A DNA stretch of 64,000 nucleotides from Methylobacterium sp. FF17. Lineage in GTDB: Bacteria > Pseudomonadota > Alphaproteobacteria > Rhizobiales > Beijerinckiaceae. The position numbers and the translations under genes are program-made. The stretch is from the NCBI RefSeq assembly GCF_025813715.1, contig NZ_CP107532.1, forward strand, positions 2,858,501 to 2,922,500, given 5' to 3'. This document shows positions 10,438 to 20,293 of this stretch, piece by piece; position 1 is the stretch's first letter, and each line of letters begins with the position of its first letter. The notes under the pieces are model-generated. The model saw nothing but the letters and a program-made list of their open reading frames with translations. It was not told where the DNA came from and did no database searches.

Positions 10438-10540
10438 CGCTCCGCTCTCGAGGCCCGGTGAGCCCGGGCCACCTCTTCATCCTCATGGGCGACGGAGCTT
10501 CCCGCTTGGACGGGTCCCGGCACGCCGAGGGACCCAAGCG

Positions 10541-12961
10541 ATGAAATTCACCCTCTCCTGGCTCAAGGACCACCTCGACGCCGAGGCCTCCCTCGAGATG
10601 ATCTCGGAGACGCTGACCCGGATCGGCCTCGAGGTCGAGGGCATCGAGGACAAGGCCGCGAGCCTGAAGCCCTACGTGGTCGCCCATGTGCTCACCGCCG
10701 AACAGCACCCGAACGCCGATCGCCTGCGGGTCTGCACGGTGGATGCCGGCGACGGTCAGCCGCTCCAGGTGGTGTGCGGCGCGCCCAACGCCCGCGCCGG
10801 CATGAAGACGGTCTTCGCCCCGCCCGGCACCTACGTGCCGGGGAAAAACATTACCCTGTCGGTCGGCAACATCCGCGGTGTCGAGAGCCACGGCATGCTC
10901 TGCTCGGGGGCCGAGCTCGGCCTCGGCGAGGAGAGCGACGGAATCCTCGATCTGCCGGATGATGCACCGACGGGGCAGCCCTACGCCCTCTACGCGAAGC
11001 TCGACGATCCGGTCATCGAGATCAACCTGACGCCGAATCGGCCGGACTGCACGTCCATCCACGGCATCGCCCGCGATCTCGCCGCCACGGGGCTGGGCGG
11101 TCTCAAGCGCGAGCCACAGCCGCCGGTGCGCGGGGAGGGCGCCTGCCCCGTCCCCGTCACCCTTGATTTCGAGGCCCTCGACGGCGGCCTTTGCCCCTAC
11201 TTCACCCTGCGCCTCGTGCGCGGCGTCAAGAACGGTCCCTCGCCGGACTGGATGCAGGCGCGCCTGCGCGCCATCGGCCTGCGCCCGATCAACGCGCTCG
11301 TGGACATCACGAACTACCTGACCTTCGATCAGGGCCGGCCGCTCCACGTCTTCGACGCCGCCAAGGTGCGCGGGGGGCTCGTCGTCCGTCGGGCGCGGGA
11401 CGGCGAAGCGCTGAAGGCCCTCGACGGCAAGACCTATACGCTGACCGCCGACACCGTCGTCATCGCGGATGACAGCGGCGTCGAATCGATCAGCGGTATC
11501 ATCGGCGGCGAGGCTTCGGGCTGCGACGCCGATACCGTCGATGTCCTCATCGAATCGGCCCTGTGGGATCCGATGAACATCGCCCAGTCCGGCCGGCGGC
11601 TCGGCATCATCACCGATGCCCGGTACCGCTTCGAGCGCGGCGTCGATCCGGCATTCACCTTGCCGGGCCTCGATCTCGCCACCCGCCTCGTGCTGGAGAT
11701 CTGCGGCGGAACTCCGAGCATGCCCGTGATCGTCGGCGAGCCGCCGGTGGTCGAGCGCGTCATCGATTTCCCCTGGACCGAAACCCGGCGGCTCGCCGGG
11801 ATCGAGCTGTCCCGCGCCGAGATGAAGGTGACCCTGGAGGCGCTGGGCTTCCACGTGGCCGGGACCGGCGACCGTGTGAAGGTCCTCACGCCGTCCTGGC
11901 GTCCCGACGTCGAGGGCAAGGCCGACTTGGTCGAGGAGATCGTCCGCATCGCCGGTCTCGACCGCATCGAGCCGAAGCCCCTCCCGCGCATCGAGGCGAT
12001 CGGCAAGCCGATGCTGACCGTGATGCAGAAGCGCACCCGCCTCGCCAAGCGGGCGCTGGCCAGCCATGGCCTCGTGGAGGCGGTGACGTGGTCGTTCATC
12101 CCGCACGACGACGCGGTGCTGTTCGGCGGCGGGGGCGTGGATCTGGCGCTGGCCAATCCGATCGCCGCCGACCTCTCGGATATGCGCCCGAGCCTGGTTC
12201 CGGGCCTGCTTCGGGCCGGCCAGCGCAACGCCGACCGCGGGAACGCGGATGTCGCCCTGTTCGAGGTCGGGCAGTGCTTCGCGAACGACCAGCCGGAGGG
12301 ACAGACCACCCGGGCGGCGGCGATCCGGCGGGGGACCGCGACGCATGCGGGCGCGGGTCGCCACTGGGACGGGGCCATGAAGCCCGTCGACGCGTTCGAC
12401 GCCAAGGCCGATGCGATGGCGCTGCTGGCCGCCCTCGGTATCCCGACCGGCGGCCTGCAGGTCGTGGCCGGTGGACCGGCCTGGCTGCATCCCGGCCGAT
12501 CCGGCACGCTGCAGTTCGGACCGAAGAATCCGGCCGGCTACTTCGGCGAGGTGCATCCGCGCGTGCTGAAGGCCCTCGATCTCAAGGGCCAGATCGTCGC
12601 CTTCGAAATCACCCTGGACGCGGTGCCGCTGCCGAAATACCGTCCGACCAAGGTCAAGCCGGCGCTGGTTCTGTCCGACTTCCAGCCGATCTCGCGTGAC
12701 TTCGCGTTCGTGGTCGGACGGGATGTCGCCGCAGGGGACGTGGTGAAGGCGGCGCAGGGCGCGGAACGCAAGCTCATCACCGGGATCGACGTGTTTGACA
12801 TCTACGAAGGCATCGGCATCCCCGAGGGCTCGAAATCGGTGGCGATCGCGGTCCGGCTCCAGCCCGTGGATCGCACCCTGACCGATGCGGAGATCGAGGG
12901 CGTAACCGCCCGGATCGTCGCTGAGGTTGAGCGCAAGACCGGGGCGACTCTCCGCTCCTGA
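10541..12961 (+). CDS. pheT: Phenylalanine--tRNA ligase beta subunit
   Basis: An 806-residue beta subunit, full length. Domain order is normal: start [12 protein letters not shown], an EMAP-like tRNA-binding domain (about 45-150), B3/B4 editing domain (about 210-380, with [13 protein letters not shown]), B5 domain, the catalytic-like core, and the C-terminal FDX-ACB anticodon-binding domain (about 715-806, from [15 protein letters not shown]). The editing domain hydrolyses Tyr-tRNA-Phe. The next gene starts ten bases after the stop, suggesting readthrough into it. Confidence 0.97.
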   Translation: MKFTLSWLKDHLDAEASLEMISETLTRIGLEVEGIEDKAASLKPYVVAHVLTAEQHPNADRLRVCTVDAGDGQPLQVVCGAPNARAGMKTVFAPPGTYVPGKNITLSVGNIRGVESHGMLCSGAELGLGEESDGILDLPDDAPTGQPYALYAKLDDPVIEINLTPNRPDCTSIHGIARDLAATGLGGLKREPQPPVRGEGACPVPVTLDFEALDGGLCPYFTLRLVRGVKNGPSPDWMQARLRAIGLRPINALVDITNYLTFDQGRPLHVFDAAKVRGGLVVRRARDGEALKALDGKTYTLTADTVVIADDSGVESISGIIGGEASGCDADTVDVLIESALWDPMNIAQSGRRLGIITDARYRFERGVDPAFTLPGLDLATRLVLEICGGTPSMPVIVGEPPVVERVIDFPWTETRRLAGIELSRAEMKVTLEALGFHVAGTGDRVKVLTPSWRPDVEGKADLVEEIVRIAGLDRIEPKPLPRIEAIGKPMLTVMQKRTRLAKRALASHGLVEAVTWSFIPHDDAVLFGGGGVDLALANPIAADLSDMRPSLVPGLLRAGQRNADRGNADVALFEVGQCFANDQPEGQTTRAAAIRRGTATHAGAGRHWDGAMKPVDAFDAKADAMALLAALGIPTGGLQVVAGGPAWLHPGRSGTLQFGPKNPAGYFGEVHPRVLKALDLKGQIVAFEITLDAVPLPKYRPTKVKPALVLSDFQPISRDFAFVVGRDVAAGDVVKAAQGAERKLITGIDVFDIYEGIGIPEGSKSVAIAVRLQPVDRTLTDAEIEGVTARIVAEVERKTGATLRS

Positions 12962-12971
12962 GGAATCACGC

Positions 12972-13814
<843 letters not shown>

Positions 13815-14004
13815 GGCCGGCCACGGGCGTTCGACACGGCGTCCGGTGGCGTGGTTAGCCTCGCGTTAGCGAAATCCTCGTCTATCGAAATGCCGGTTTA
13901 ATCCCGTCTCGACGCAAGAAAATACCAGCACAGTCCTGTGCGATTCGGTCCTTCCAGGCTTGGCCGGCCCCTTGTGCAGGGCAGCGTGACGGAACATATT
14001 TCGT

Positions 14005-14085
14005 AACGAGGCGTCTCGGGACGCCAGAGGTCGTGTGCGTGAGCCTCATTTCGAAATCACACGCTGAGAGAGCTTCCAAAGGAAA
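14005..14085 (+). promoter_or_regulatory. Structured leader of the Bax inhibitor-1/YbhL gene (possible ybhL motif)
   Basis: Two hairpins lie just before the Shine-Dalgarno sequence. The first is GGCGTC (14010-14015), loop TCGG, GACGCC (14020-14025). The second has an outer stem CGTGTG (14032-14037) with CACACG (14058-14063) around the palindrome ATTTCGAAAT (14048-14057). A conserved RNA called the ybhL leader has been described upstream of this gene family in Rhizobiales. The position fits, but I cannot match its consensus from memory, so the identity is tentative. Confidence 0.4.
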
Positions 14086-14090
14086 CTCCC

Positions 14091-14858
14091 ATGGCATTCG
14101 ATAACAGCCCCTTCCGGTACGGCGCTCAGCCGACCGGGTACGCCGGCAGCCAGGTCGAGATCGATCAGGGCCTGCGCACCTTCATGCTCGGCGTCTACAA
14201 TAACATGGTCATCGGCCTCGGGATCTCTGGTCTCGTGGCGCTGGGCTTGAATATGGCGGCCGTCGCTCAGACCGAGACCGGCCGCGTTGCCCTGACCCCG
14301 TTCGGCCAGCTCCTTTACACCAGCCCGCTCAAGTGGGTGATCATGCTGGCGCCGCTGGCCTTCATCTTCATCTTCTCGATGCGGATGGATCGGATGTCCG
14401 CGGCCTCGGCGCGCCTGACCTTCTTCGCCTTCGCGGCGGTGATGGGTGCCTCGATGTCCTCGCTCCTCCTCGTCTTCACGGGAGCAAGCGTGGTTCGGGT
14501 CTTCTTCATCACAGCGGCGACGTTCGGCGGTCTCAGCCTCTACGGCTACACCACCAAGCGTAGCCTCTCGGGCATGGGTTCATTCCTGGTGATGGGCCTG
14601 ATCGGCCTCATCATCGCCTCGCTGGTGAACATCTTCCTTGCCTCTTCGGCGCTTCAGTTCGCAATCTCCGTGGTCGGTGTTCTGATCTTCGCGGGCCTCA
14701 CCGCCTACGACACGCAGAAGCTGAAGGAGATGTTCCTCTACAGCGGCGCCGATGCCGAGGGTGCGGCCAAGCTCTCCGTGAATGGCGCGCTGACGCTGTA
14801 CCTGGACTTCATCAACATGTTCCAGATGCTGCTCTCGCTCCTGGGCGACCGCCGCTAA
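14091..14858 (+). CDS. Bax inhibitor-1/YccA (YbhL-like) inner-membrane protein
   Basis: A 255-residue polytopic protein of the UPF0005/BI-1 family. After a short cytoplasmic N-terminus (IDQGLRTFMLGVYNNM) there are about seven hydrophobic segments between residues 40 and 250, and a conserved acidic C-terminal stretch with AYDTQKLKEM. Family members form pH-sensitive ion leaks or affect membrane-protein quality control; in alphaproteobacteria the physiological role is not settled. The start has a clear AAAGGAAA ribosome-binding site, and the 5' leader contains two hairpins that could regulate it. A strong terminator follows. Confidence 0.9.
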   Translation: MAFDNSPFRYGAQPTGYAGSQVEIDQGLRTFMLGVYNNMVIGLGISGLVALGLNMAAVAQTETGRVALTPFGQLLYTSPLKWVIMLAPLAFIFIFSMRMDRMSAASARLTFFAFAAVMGASMSSLLLVFTGASVVRVFFITAATFGGLSLYGYTTKRSLSGMGSFLVMGLIGLIIASLVNIFLASSALQFAISVVGVLIFAGLTAYDTQKLKEMFLYSGADAEGAAKLSVNGALTLYLDFINMFQMLLSLLGDRR

Positions 14859-14882
14859 ACGGAACGACTCACGTTGAATTAG

Positions 14883-14916
14883 AAGGCCCCGGCGGGATAA
14901 CCGCCGGGGCCTTTTT
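14883..14916 (+). terminator. Strong intrinsic terminator after the BI-1 family gene
   Basis: An 11-bp perfect stem, GGCCCCGGCGG (14885-14895) with CCGCCGGGGCC (14901-14911), loop GATAA, then five T residues. On the other strand the leading AA gives no useful T tract, so it mainly serves the plus strand. Confidence 0.93.
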
Positions 14917-14966
14917 ATATGGGCCGGATGGTTCACATGTCGGGTCGTGTCTGACTGAGGCGCGTC

Positions 14967-15341
14967 TCACACCGCACGAAGGGGAGGCTCCAGCACCGCG
15001 AGCACCCGCTCGAGATCCGTTCCGCGTTTCATGACCAGGCCGGTGGCGGCGACCACGGCATAGGCGCCCTGGCGCCGGGCGAGTTTCGGGTCCTTCTCCA
15101 CCCGATACAGCGGCATCTCCGAGCTGCGCCGGTAGATCGAGAACACCGCCTTGTCGCGCCGGAAGTCGAGGGCATAGTCGCGCCACTCGCCCTGCGAGAC
15201 CATCCGTCCGTAAAGATTGAAGAGGATGCGCAGTTCGGCGCGGTCGAAGGCGATCTGAGGAGGGACCGGCGCCGTCGGGAAGGGGATGACCCGCGCTGCG
15301 GGATCATGCAATCGCGCGTCGCCACCGGTTCTCTCGCTCAT
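14967..15341 (-). CDS. DUF2794 family protein
   Basis: A 124-residue soluble protein of a family found almost only in alphaproteobacteria. Recognisable core: FDRAELRILFNLYGRMV, GEWRDYALDF, AVFSIYRRSSEMPLYR and KDPKLARRQGAYAVV. No function is known. Several in-frame ATGs exist; the one at 15341 is chosen because it alone has a strong AGGAG five bases upstream. The gene converges with the BI-1 gene, which has its own terminator. Confidence 0.88.
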   Translation of the reverse strand: MSERTGGDARLHDPAARVIPFPTAPVPPQIAFDRAELRILFNLYGRMVSQGEWRDYALDFRRDKAVFSIYRRSSEMPLYRVEKDPKLARRQGAYAVVAATGLVMKRGTDLERVLAVLEPPLRAV

Positions 15342-15544
15342 CGTCGCTCCTGTTCCGCGTTCGTCCTTCATCATGGTGTCACGCCGTGATGCTCGCAAGG
15401 GCGGTGATTCGGCGAGGCGTCCCGAAACACATCACCATGATTTCGCCGCCATCATGCCCAGCGTCGGCCTTGATGAAACGCGATACCTGTTGCTGAAACT
15501 TCGTCGACTCCGTCATCGGTCTGCTGCCCGATCTTACCGGCTCC

Positions 15545-15643
15545 CCAGCTCTTCGGTCGGCACCCGAACCGGCGGGATCGACATCCCAGAGGTTTCGAGA
15601 CCCAAGGACTTCAGGCCGCCTCTTCGGAGCGCGGCCTTTTTTT
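15545..15643 (+). ncRNA. Candidate small RNA with three hairpins and an intrinsic terminator
   Basis: In the 379-base gap between the DUF2794 and BluB-like genes, three stems follow one another: CGGTCGG/CCG(A)ACCG (15554-15571), GGGAT-CGAC-ATCCC (15574-15587) and GGTT-TCGA-GACC (15591-15602). They end in a classic terminator (next entry). No plus-strand gene lies upstream to explain it: the DUF2794 gene is on the other strand and the BI-1 gene is already terminated at 14916. This suggests a short independent transcript. I found no convincing promoter, so the 5' end is only a guess, and I cannot assign the RNA to a known family. Confidence 0.45.
15613..15643 (+). terminator. Intrinsic terminator with TTCG loop, without an upstream gene
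   Basis: Stem AGGCCGC (15613-15619) with GCGGCCT (15631-15637), extended inside by CTC-TTCG-GAG with one bulged C, followed by seven T residues. It lies about 77 bases before the BluB-like start, so it could alternatively be a conditional terminator in that gene's leader. Confidence 0.85.
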
Positions 15644-15720
15644 CGTCCTTGCGAGACGGGGCGTACCCGGCGAGAAACACGCTGCAAGAGAGAGGGGCGG
15701 GTTCACCGCTGGGGACCACC

Positions 15721-16356
15721 GTGACCAGCTTCGACGCGGCCTTCCAGCATACTCTCGCCGAGCTGTTCGCCTGGCGTCGCGACGTGCGCCGGTTTCGGAC
15801 AGACCCTGTTGACGAAGCGCTGCTGCGGCGGTGCCTCGATCTCGCAGCCTTCAGCCCCTCCGTCGGCAACAGCCAACCCTGGCGCTTCGTGCGGGTCTCG
15901 GACCCGGAGCGGCGCGCAGGCGTGGTCGCCAGCTTCGAACGCTGCAACGCCGATGCGGCGGCCACGTACGAAGCGGAACGCCGCGACGCTTATGTCCGGC
16001 TCAAGCTCGCCGGGCTGCGGGAGGCGCCGGTACATCTCGCGGTCTTCTGCGACGAATCCACCGAGGCGGGGCACGGGCTCGGCCGCGCCACCATGCCGGA
16101 GATGCTGCGCTACTCCGTCGTCACGGCCGTGCAGACGTTCTGGCTCGCCGCGCGCGCGCACGGGCTCGGTGTCGGCTGGGTCTCCATCCTCGAGCCGGAG
16201 GCGGTCTGCGGCATCATCGGGGTTTCCTGCGACTGGCACCTCGTCGCTTATCTCTGCGTCGGGTTTCCGGTGGAGGAGCACGCCGACCCCGAACTGGTGC
16301 GCCATGGCTGGCAGGAGCGCCTGGGTGCCGGCGGCATGCCGCTGATCGAGCGCTGA
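15721..16356 (+). CDS. bluB: BluB-type nitroreductase, putative 5,6-dimethylbenzimidazole synthase
   Basis: A 211-residue flavoprotein of the nitroreductase superfamily. BluB cleaves reduced FMN with oxygen to make 5,6-dimethylbenzimidazole, the lower ligand of vitamin B12. Family features seen: FAWRRDVRRFRTDPV near the N-terminus (FMN phosphate contact), SPSVGNSQPWRF, LREAPVHLAVFCDE, GHGLGRATMPEMLRYS and GLGVGWVSIL. No ATG lies near the conserved start; GTG 15721 has GGGGA a few bases upstream. No cob gene is adjacent, so the assignment rests on sequence. I do not see a cobalamin riboswitch before it, but an intrinsic terminator lies in the upstream region. Confidence 0.85.
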   Translation: MTSFDAAFQHTLAELFAWRRDVRRFRTDPVDEALLRRCLDLAAFSPSVGNSQPWRFVRVSDPERRAGVVASFERCNADAAATYEAERRDAYVRLKLAGLREAPVHLAVFCDESTEAGHGLGRATMPEMLRYSVVTAVQTFWLAARAHGLGVGWVSILEPEAVCGIIGVSCDWHLVAYLCVGFPVEEHADPELVRHGWQERLGAGGMPLIER

Positions 16357-16542
16357 GCCCTCAGGGCTAACGAAACCTGAACGCAATCGGATGTTTTCGC
16401 CCGAAATTCCGTGGCGGCGCTTCACTGCGCTGCAGAAGACCACCGGGATAACTGCATCGCGAACCGCCGATTTACCGGAACGCCAACCCGCGAGCGCCGA
16501 TTGTCTGGGCTCTCACGGTCACGCTTTCGGAGTTTCAGGGTC

Positions 16543-17055
16543 ATGGTGCGTCAGGGAATGCTGGCTTCGATCGCGGCGGGTGCGATCCTGGGAGGCGGTT
16601 TCGTCGAGCCTGCGCAGGCCCGCGAGGTCGTGGCGTTCCACGAGGGCGTGATGCCCGGCTCCATCGTCGTGCGCACGGCCGAGCGCCGGCTCTACCTCGT
16701 CAACGGCGATGGGACCGCGATTCGCTACCCCGTCGCGGTGGGCAAGCCCGGCAAGCAATGGAGCGGCGCGACCCAGATCGACGGGAAGTACGTCGAGCCG
16801 GCCTGGGCACCCCCGCGCGAGGTCAAGCGCGACAATCCCCGCCTGCCCGCCGTGATTGCCGGCGGTTCGCCCTCGAACCCGATGGGCTCGGCCGCACTGA
16901 CCCTCGCGGGAGGCGAATACGCCATCCACGGGACCAATCGGCCGAACTCCATCGGCACCTACGCGTCCTACGGCTGCATCCGCATGTTCAACCAGGATGT
17001 GGTCGATCTTTACGCACGCGTCTCGGTGGGCACGCAGGTCTACGTCACGCGCTGA
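16543..17055 (+). CDS. L,D-transpeptidase (YkuD domain), periplasmic
   Basis: A 170-residue protein with an N-terminal signal peptide ending AQA (residue 26) and a YkuD/ErfK catalytic domain. The catalytic motif is complete: His129 in AIHGTN and Cys145 in SIGTYASYGCIRM. These enzymes form 3-3 cross-links in peptidoglycan or attach lipoproteins to it; in Hyphomicrobiales L,D-transpeptidases are abundant and support polar growth. The start at 16543 has an AGGG just upstream and gives a clean signal peptide; the open frame extends further without coding character. It converges on the cupin gene with only seven bases between stops. Confidence 0.92.
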   Translation: MVRQGMLASIAAGAILGGGFVEPAQAREVVAFHEGVMPGSIVVRTAERRLYLVNGDGTAIRYPVAVGKPGKQWSGATQIDGKYVEPAWAPPREVKRDNPRLPAVIAGGSPSNPMGSAALTLAGGEYAIHGTNRPNSIGTYASYGCIRMFNQDVVDLYARVSVGTQVYVTR

Positions 17056-17062
17056 GATCCGT

Positions 17063-17371
17063 TCAGCGGGCGGGCGGCGCCGTGGCTTCGACGGCCGTGA
17101 AGGCTTCCAGGATGGAGTAGGTGTGCTCGGCGCCCTCCGGGACCAGCCAGGAATCGCCGGGCTCCAACAGCACCCGTTCGCCGCTCACGGTCAGTTCGGC
17201 CCGGCCGGAGATCACGTAGCCGACGGTCTCGTAGGGTCGGCTCGCCGGGGGCTTGTCGGTGCCGGGAAGCTCGTCCCGCCACATCCGCATCGACACCGAC
17301 TGGCCGCGCGCGAGAGCGACCTCGCCATGCGGTCCCTCACCGGCACTCTTGCTCGAAACTTTCGTGGCCAT
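17063..17371 (-). CDS. Small single-domain cupin protein
   Basis: A 102-residue protein with one cupin barrel: SMRMWRDELPG, the first motif around RPYETVGYVISGRAEL and the second around LEPGDSWLVPEGAEHTY. One metal-ligand His is replaced in motif 1 (no HxH), so metal binding is uncertain; His in GAEHTY is retained. Such proteins are often of unknown role. Start at 17371 is supported by AAGGGGAAG upstream. It is the last gene of a short minus-strand run after the DUF1674 gene, 87 bases away. Confidence 0.85.
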   Translation of the reverse strand: MATKVSSKSAGEGPHGEVALARGQSVSMRMWRDELPGTDKPPASRPYETVGYVISGRAELTVSGERVLLEPGDSWLVPEGAEHTYSILEAFTAVEATAPPAR

Positions 17372-17458
17372 GGTCTTCCCCTTCGTCACTGAACCGATGG
17401 CCGGGACAACGGGGGCGACCGGGGGACGTTCCCCGGCCGGCATGCGGCGCGCGCGACG

Positions 17459-17689
17459 TCAGAAGTCGACGGCGATACCCTTGATCTCCCAATCGTCGTA
17501 GCGCACCGGTTCGAGACCGCCACGGCCCTGACGCTCGCGGGTGGCCGCGATCTCCGCGGCATGGGCATCGATGGCCGCGCGCCGCTCGGCAGCCTCCGCC
17601 AGAGCCCGGGCGGCTTCGGGCGTAAGGGCGCGCGTTCGGGTGGGCAGGTCGGCGTCCGCGCGGTTTTCCATCGGCTCCGGGCTTGTCAT
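17459..17689 (-). CDS. DUF1674 (SDHAF4-like) protein
   Basis: A 76-residue protein whose C-terminus GRGGLEPVRYDDWEIKG, followed by IAVDF, is diagnostic of DUF1674. The eukaryotic member SDHAF4 helps assemble flavinylated SdhA into succinate dehydrogenase; bacterial members are presumed to act alike. The N-terminal half is Ala/Arg-rich and probably helical. Two nearby ATGs (17698 and 17689) are possible starts. It is divergent from rsmB, with 84 bases between the start codons. No sdh genes are present in this window. Confidence 0.85.
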   Translation of the reverse strand: MTSPEPMENRADADLPTRTRALTPEAARALAEAAERRAAIDAHAAEIAATRERQGRGGLEPVRYDDWEIKGIAVDF

Positions 17690-17773
17690 GGCTTGCATCT
17701 CGGTGTGGCGGGTGGAAGGGCAGGGAAACGAAGCTCGTCCCATGCGGGCTCATGGTTCCAGGAAGTGGCATTC

Positions 17774-19144
17774 ATGGCGACACGCCGCAATACGGATGCG
17801 CCGACGGCGCCGATCGACCACAGCGTCGCGGGCCTCGCCGCCCGACAGATCGCGCAGGGCGCGGTCGCCGACCTCATCGGCAAGACTCGGGGCTTCGCCC
17901 TGGAGGATGCCCTGATCCAGGCCGGGCGCGCCGCCGGCCTCGATGCCGCCGATGCAGGCCTCGCGCGCGCCATTGCGACGGCGACCTTCCGCCGCTTCGG
18001 TCTCCTGCGTCACGTCCTTGCGAGCCGGATGTCGCAGGGACTGCCGGAGGATCAACCTCGCCTCGTCGCGCTACTGGCCACGGGCGCCGTCCAGATCCTC
18101 GATCTCAACGTGCCGGACCATGCCGCCGTCGATCTCGGTGTGCGTCTCGCCAAGGCCGATCCGCAGCTTCAGCACCTCTCCGGCCTCGTGAATGCGGTCC
18201 TGCGCCGGATCGTGCGCGAACGCGCCGATATCCTCGCGGCGCCCGGTGATCCGCTCGCGGACAATACGCCCGACTGGCTCGCCCGGCGCTGGCGCTCCGC
18301 CTATGGCGAGGGGACGGCGCGCGCCATCGCGGCGGCCCACCTCGAGGGTGCCGCCCTCGACATCACCGTGCGGGGCTCGGCCGTCGAATGGGCGGAGCGT
18401 CTCGGCGGCGTCGTCCTCCCCACCGGGAGCGTGCGCCTGCACGACGTCCGCGCCGGCGTGGCCGATCTTCCGGGCTATACCGAGGGACAATGGTGGGTGC
18501 AGGATGCCGCCGCCGCGCTTCCGGCACGGTTGCTGGATGTGAAGCCGGGCGAGCGGGTGGCCGACCTCTGCGCCGCCCCTGGTGGTAAGACAGCGCAACT
18601 CGCGGCAGCCGGCGCTTCGGTGCTCGCGGTCGACCGTTCCAGCCCACGCCTCGAGCGCTTGTCCCAGAACTTCGCACGCCTGGGACTGGAAGCCGAAATC
18701 CAGGTCGGCGATGCCTTGGCATTGTCCGATGACGCTACCTTCGACGCGGTGCTCCTCGACGCGCCGTGCTCGGCGACCGGCACCCTGCGCCGCCACCCCG
18801 ATGTGGCCTGGACCAAGACCGAAAGCGATATCAGCCGCCTGATCGGCCTGCAGAAACGCCTGTTCGACAAGGCCGCCACCCTGGTTCGGCCGGGCGGGCG
18901 CCTCGTCTACTGTACTTGCTCCCTCGAGCCGGAGGAGGGGGAGGCTCAGGTCGCGACCTTCCTCGCGCGCAATCCGGGCTTCGAGCGCATTCCGGTGCGT
19001 GCGGAGGAGTTGGGCGGCCTGTCCGAGCCGATCGATGCGTCCGGCGACCTGCGCACCCTGCCGTCGCACCTGGGTGGTGAGGTGCCGGAGATGCGCGGTG
19101 GACTCGATGGCTTCTTCGCGACGCGCCTGCGCCGGGCCTCCTGA
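17774..19144 (+). CDS. rsmB: 16S rRNA (cytosine-967-C5) methyltransferase
   Basis: A 456-residue RsmB/NOL1-NOP2-Sun family enzyme. The N-terminal NusB-like RNA-binding domain (about 20-160) is followed by the SAM-dependent domain: motif I ADLCAAPGGKTAQLA (about 262), motif IV DAPCSATGTLRRHPDV with its conserved Cys, and the catalytic-Cys motif VYCTCSLEPEE. Start at 17774 (MATRRN) has AGGAAG upstream; the longer open frame overlaps the divergent DUF1674 gene and lacks similarity. The next gene begins three bases after the stop, so the two are co-transcribed. Confidence 0.94.
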   Translation: MATRRNTDAPTAPIDHSVAGLAARQIAQGAVADLIGKTRGFALEDALIQAGRAAGLDAADAGLARAIATATFRRFGLLRHVLASRMSQGLPEDQPRLVALLATGAVQILDLNVPDHAAVDLGVRLAKADPQLQHLSGLVNAVLRRIVRERADILAAPGDPLADNTPDWLARRWRSAYGEGTARAIAAAHLEGAALDITVRGSAVEWAERLGGVVLPTGSVRLHDVRAGVADLPGYTEGQWWVQDAAAALPARLLDVKPGERVADLCAAPGGKTAQLAAAGASVLAVDRSSPRLERLSQNFARLGLEAEIQVGDALALSDDATFDAVLLDAPCSATGTLRRHPDVAWTKTESDISRLIGLQKRLFDKAATLVRPGGRLVYCTCSLEPEEGEAQVATFLARNPGFERIPVRAEELGGLSEPIDASGDLRTLPSHLGGEVPEMRGGLDGFFATRLRRAS

Positions 19145-19147
19145 GAC

Positions 19148-20293
19148 ATGCGGGCTGTCCGACGTGGCCGGCGCCTCCGCGCGGCTCTGAGCGCGATCCT
19201 GGCGATTTCGGCTGCGCCGGCGTTCGCCGAAGCCGATCCCCGCATCCTGCCCCTGCACCCGACCTATGCGCGCAACCCAACCTGCGCGCTGGTGGAGGCT
19301 CGCATCCCCTTCGATGTGCATGAGGGCACCCGCGACGTCGCCCTCTCGCCCTCGCCGCGCGAGATGCCGCTGAACCAGGGCGAGAGCGCGATCTGCTTTG
19401 CCTATGCCACCGCCGACATGATCTCGCATCGCCTCGGCCGCCAAGTCTCGCCCCTCGACGTCGCCACCAAGAACTACTTTGCCGACCCGGAGCGCCTCGC
19501 AGCGATTCCCGCGCTCCGCGCTCACCTGGCGGCGCATCCGAGCTGGCGCGCGGACATCGCCTGGAGCCGCAACGCTGCGGAGATGTCGCCGATCGGCAAC
19601 CCGAAGCTGCTGCCCTATTTCGACAAGATCGAGGGCGGTGAGGAGGACACCGCGGCGCTCCTCTACAACATCAACGGCTATTGCGAGGACCGCGACCTGC
19701 CCTCGAATGACGGCTATCGCTATGCCAACCCGACCCTGCAGCGCCTGCGCTATCGCAGCCGCCTGTCACCCCGCCCGATGAGCTTCCGCAGCCTGGTCGG
19801 CACGGTTCCTCACCTGCGAAACGCGAAGACCGACACCTTCAACGCCGCTTGGATCGCGCATGTCGAGGCGCAGTGTCGGCGTGTGCCCTTGCCGGTGCCG
19901 CTCCTCCCGGTTTCCTACCGCGTGGCCGCCAATCAGGCCGAGTTCGTGGAGATGCGGGATTCCGGGCCGCCGCCGGACCCCAAGGCGATCAGCCGGATTC
20001 TGGCCATGGTCGATTATGCCCTCGACCACGGGCGTGTGCCGACCATCGGCTACAGCTGGTACCTTCTGGAGGACCGCGATCCGAAGGATCCGGACTTGCA
20101 CGCCGATCATGCGAGTCCCGTCATCGCTCGGCGCAAGGTCGGCAACGTCTGCGAGTACCGGGTCCAGGATAACACCGGCGAGTACTGCGCGCGCATGCGG
20201 GCGGGCATGCGGGAGGCCTGCGAGAACGGCCGGGTCTGGGTCGGCGAAGAGGCCCTGCGCCACACCCTCTACAGCGTCACCTATCTGCGCTGA
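19148..20293 (+). CDS. Secreted protein with a papain-like (C1) active-site pattern
   Basis: A 381-residue protein with a Tat-like/basic signal peptide (MRAVRRGRRLRAALS..., cleavage near AFA, residue 27). I do not recognise a named family, but the papain catalytic residues appear in order and spacing: Gln77 and Cys83 in NQGESAICFAYATAD (papain Gln19-Cys25 have the same six-residue spacing), His321 in DHASPVIARR, and Asn342 in YRVQDNTGEYC, matching papain's AVGYG...IKNSWG region. The hydrophobic strand PTIGYSWYLL before the His also fits. Ten or so Cys suggest disulfides. It directly follows rsmB by three bases and its stop abuts the moeA stop on the other strand. Confidence 0.7.
   Translation: MRAVRRGRRLRAALSAILAISAAPAFAEADPRILPLHPTYARNPTCALVEARIPFDVHEGTRDVALSPSPREMPLNQGESAICFAYATADMISHRLGRQVSPLDVATKNYFADPERLAAIPALRAHLAAHPSWRADIAWSRNAAEMSPIGNPKLLPYFDKIEGGEEDTAALLYNINGYCEDRDLPSNDGYRYANPTLQRLRYRSRLSPRPMSFRSLVGTVPHLRNAKTDTFNAAWIAHVEAQCRRVPLPVPLLPVSYRVAANQAEFVEMRDSGPPPDPKAISRILAMVDYALDHGRVPTIGYSWYLLEDRDPKDPDLHADHASPVIARRKVGNVCEYRVQDNTGEYCARMRAGMREACENGRVWVGEEALRHTLYSVTYLR

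Noticed and set aside
15342..15720. Cobalamin riboswitch upstream of the BluB-like gene
   Set aside because: I could not find the B12-box or the other conserved segments on the plus strand; the visible hairpins are short and independent.
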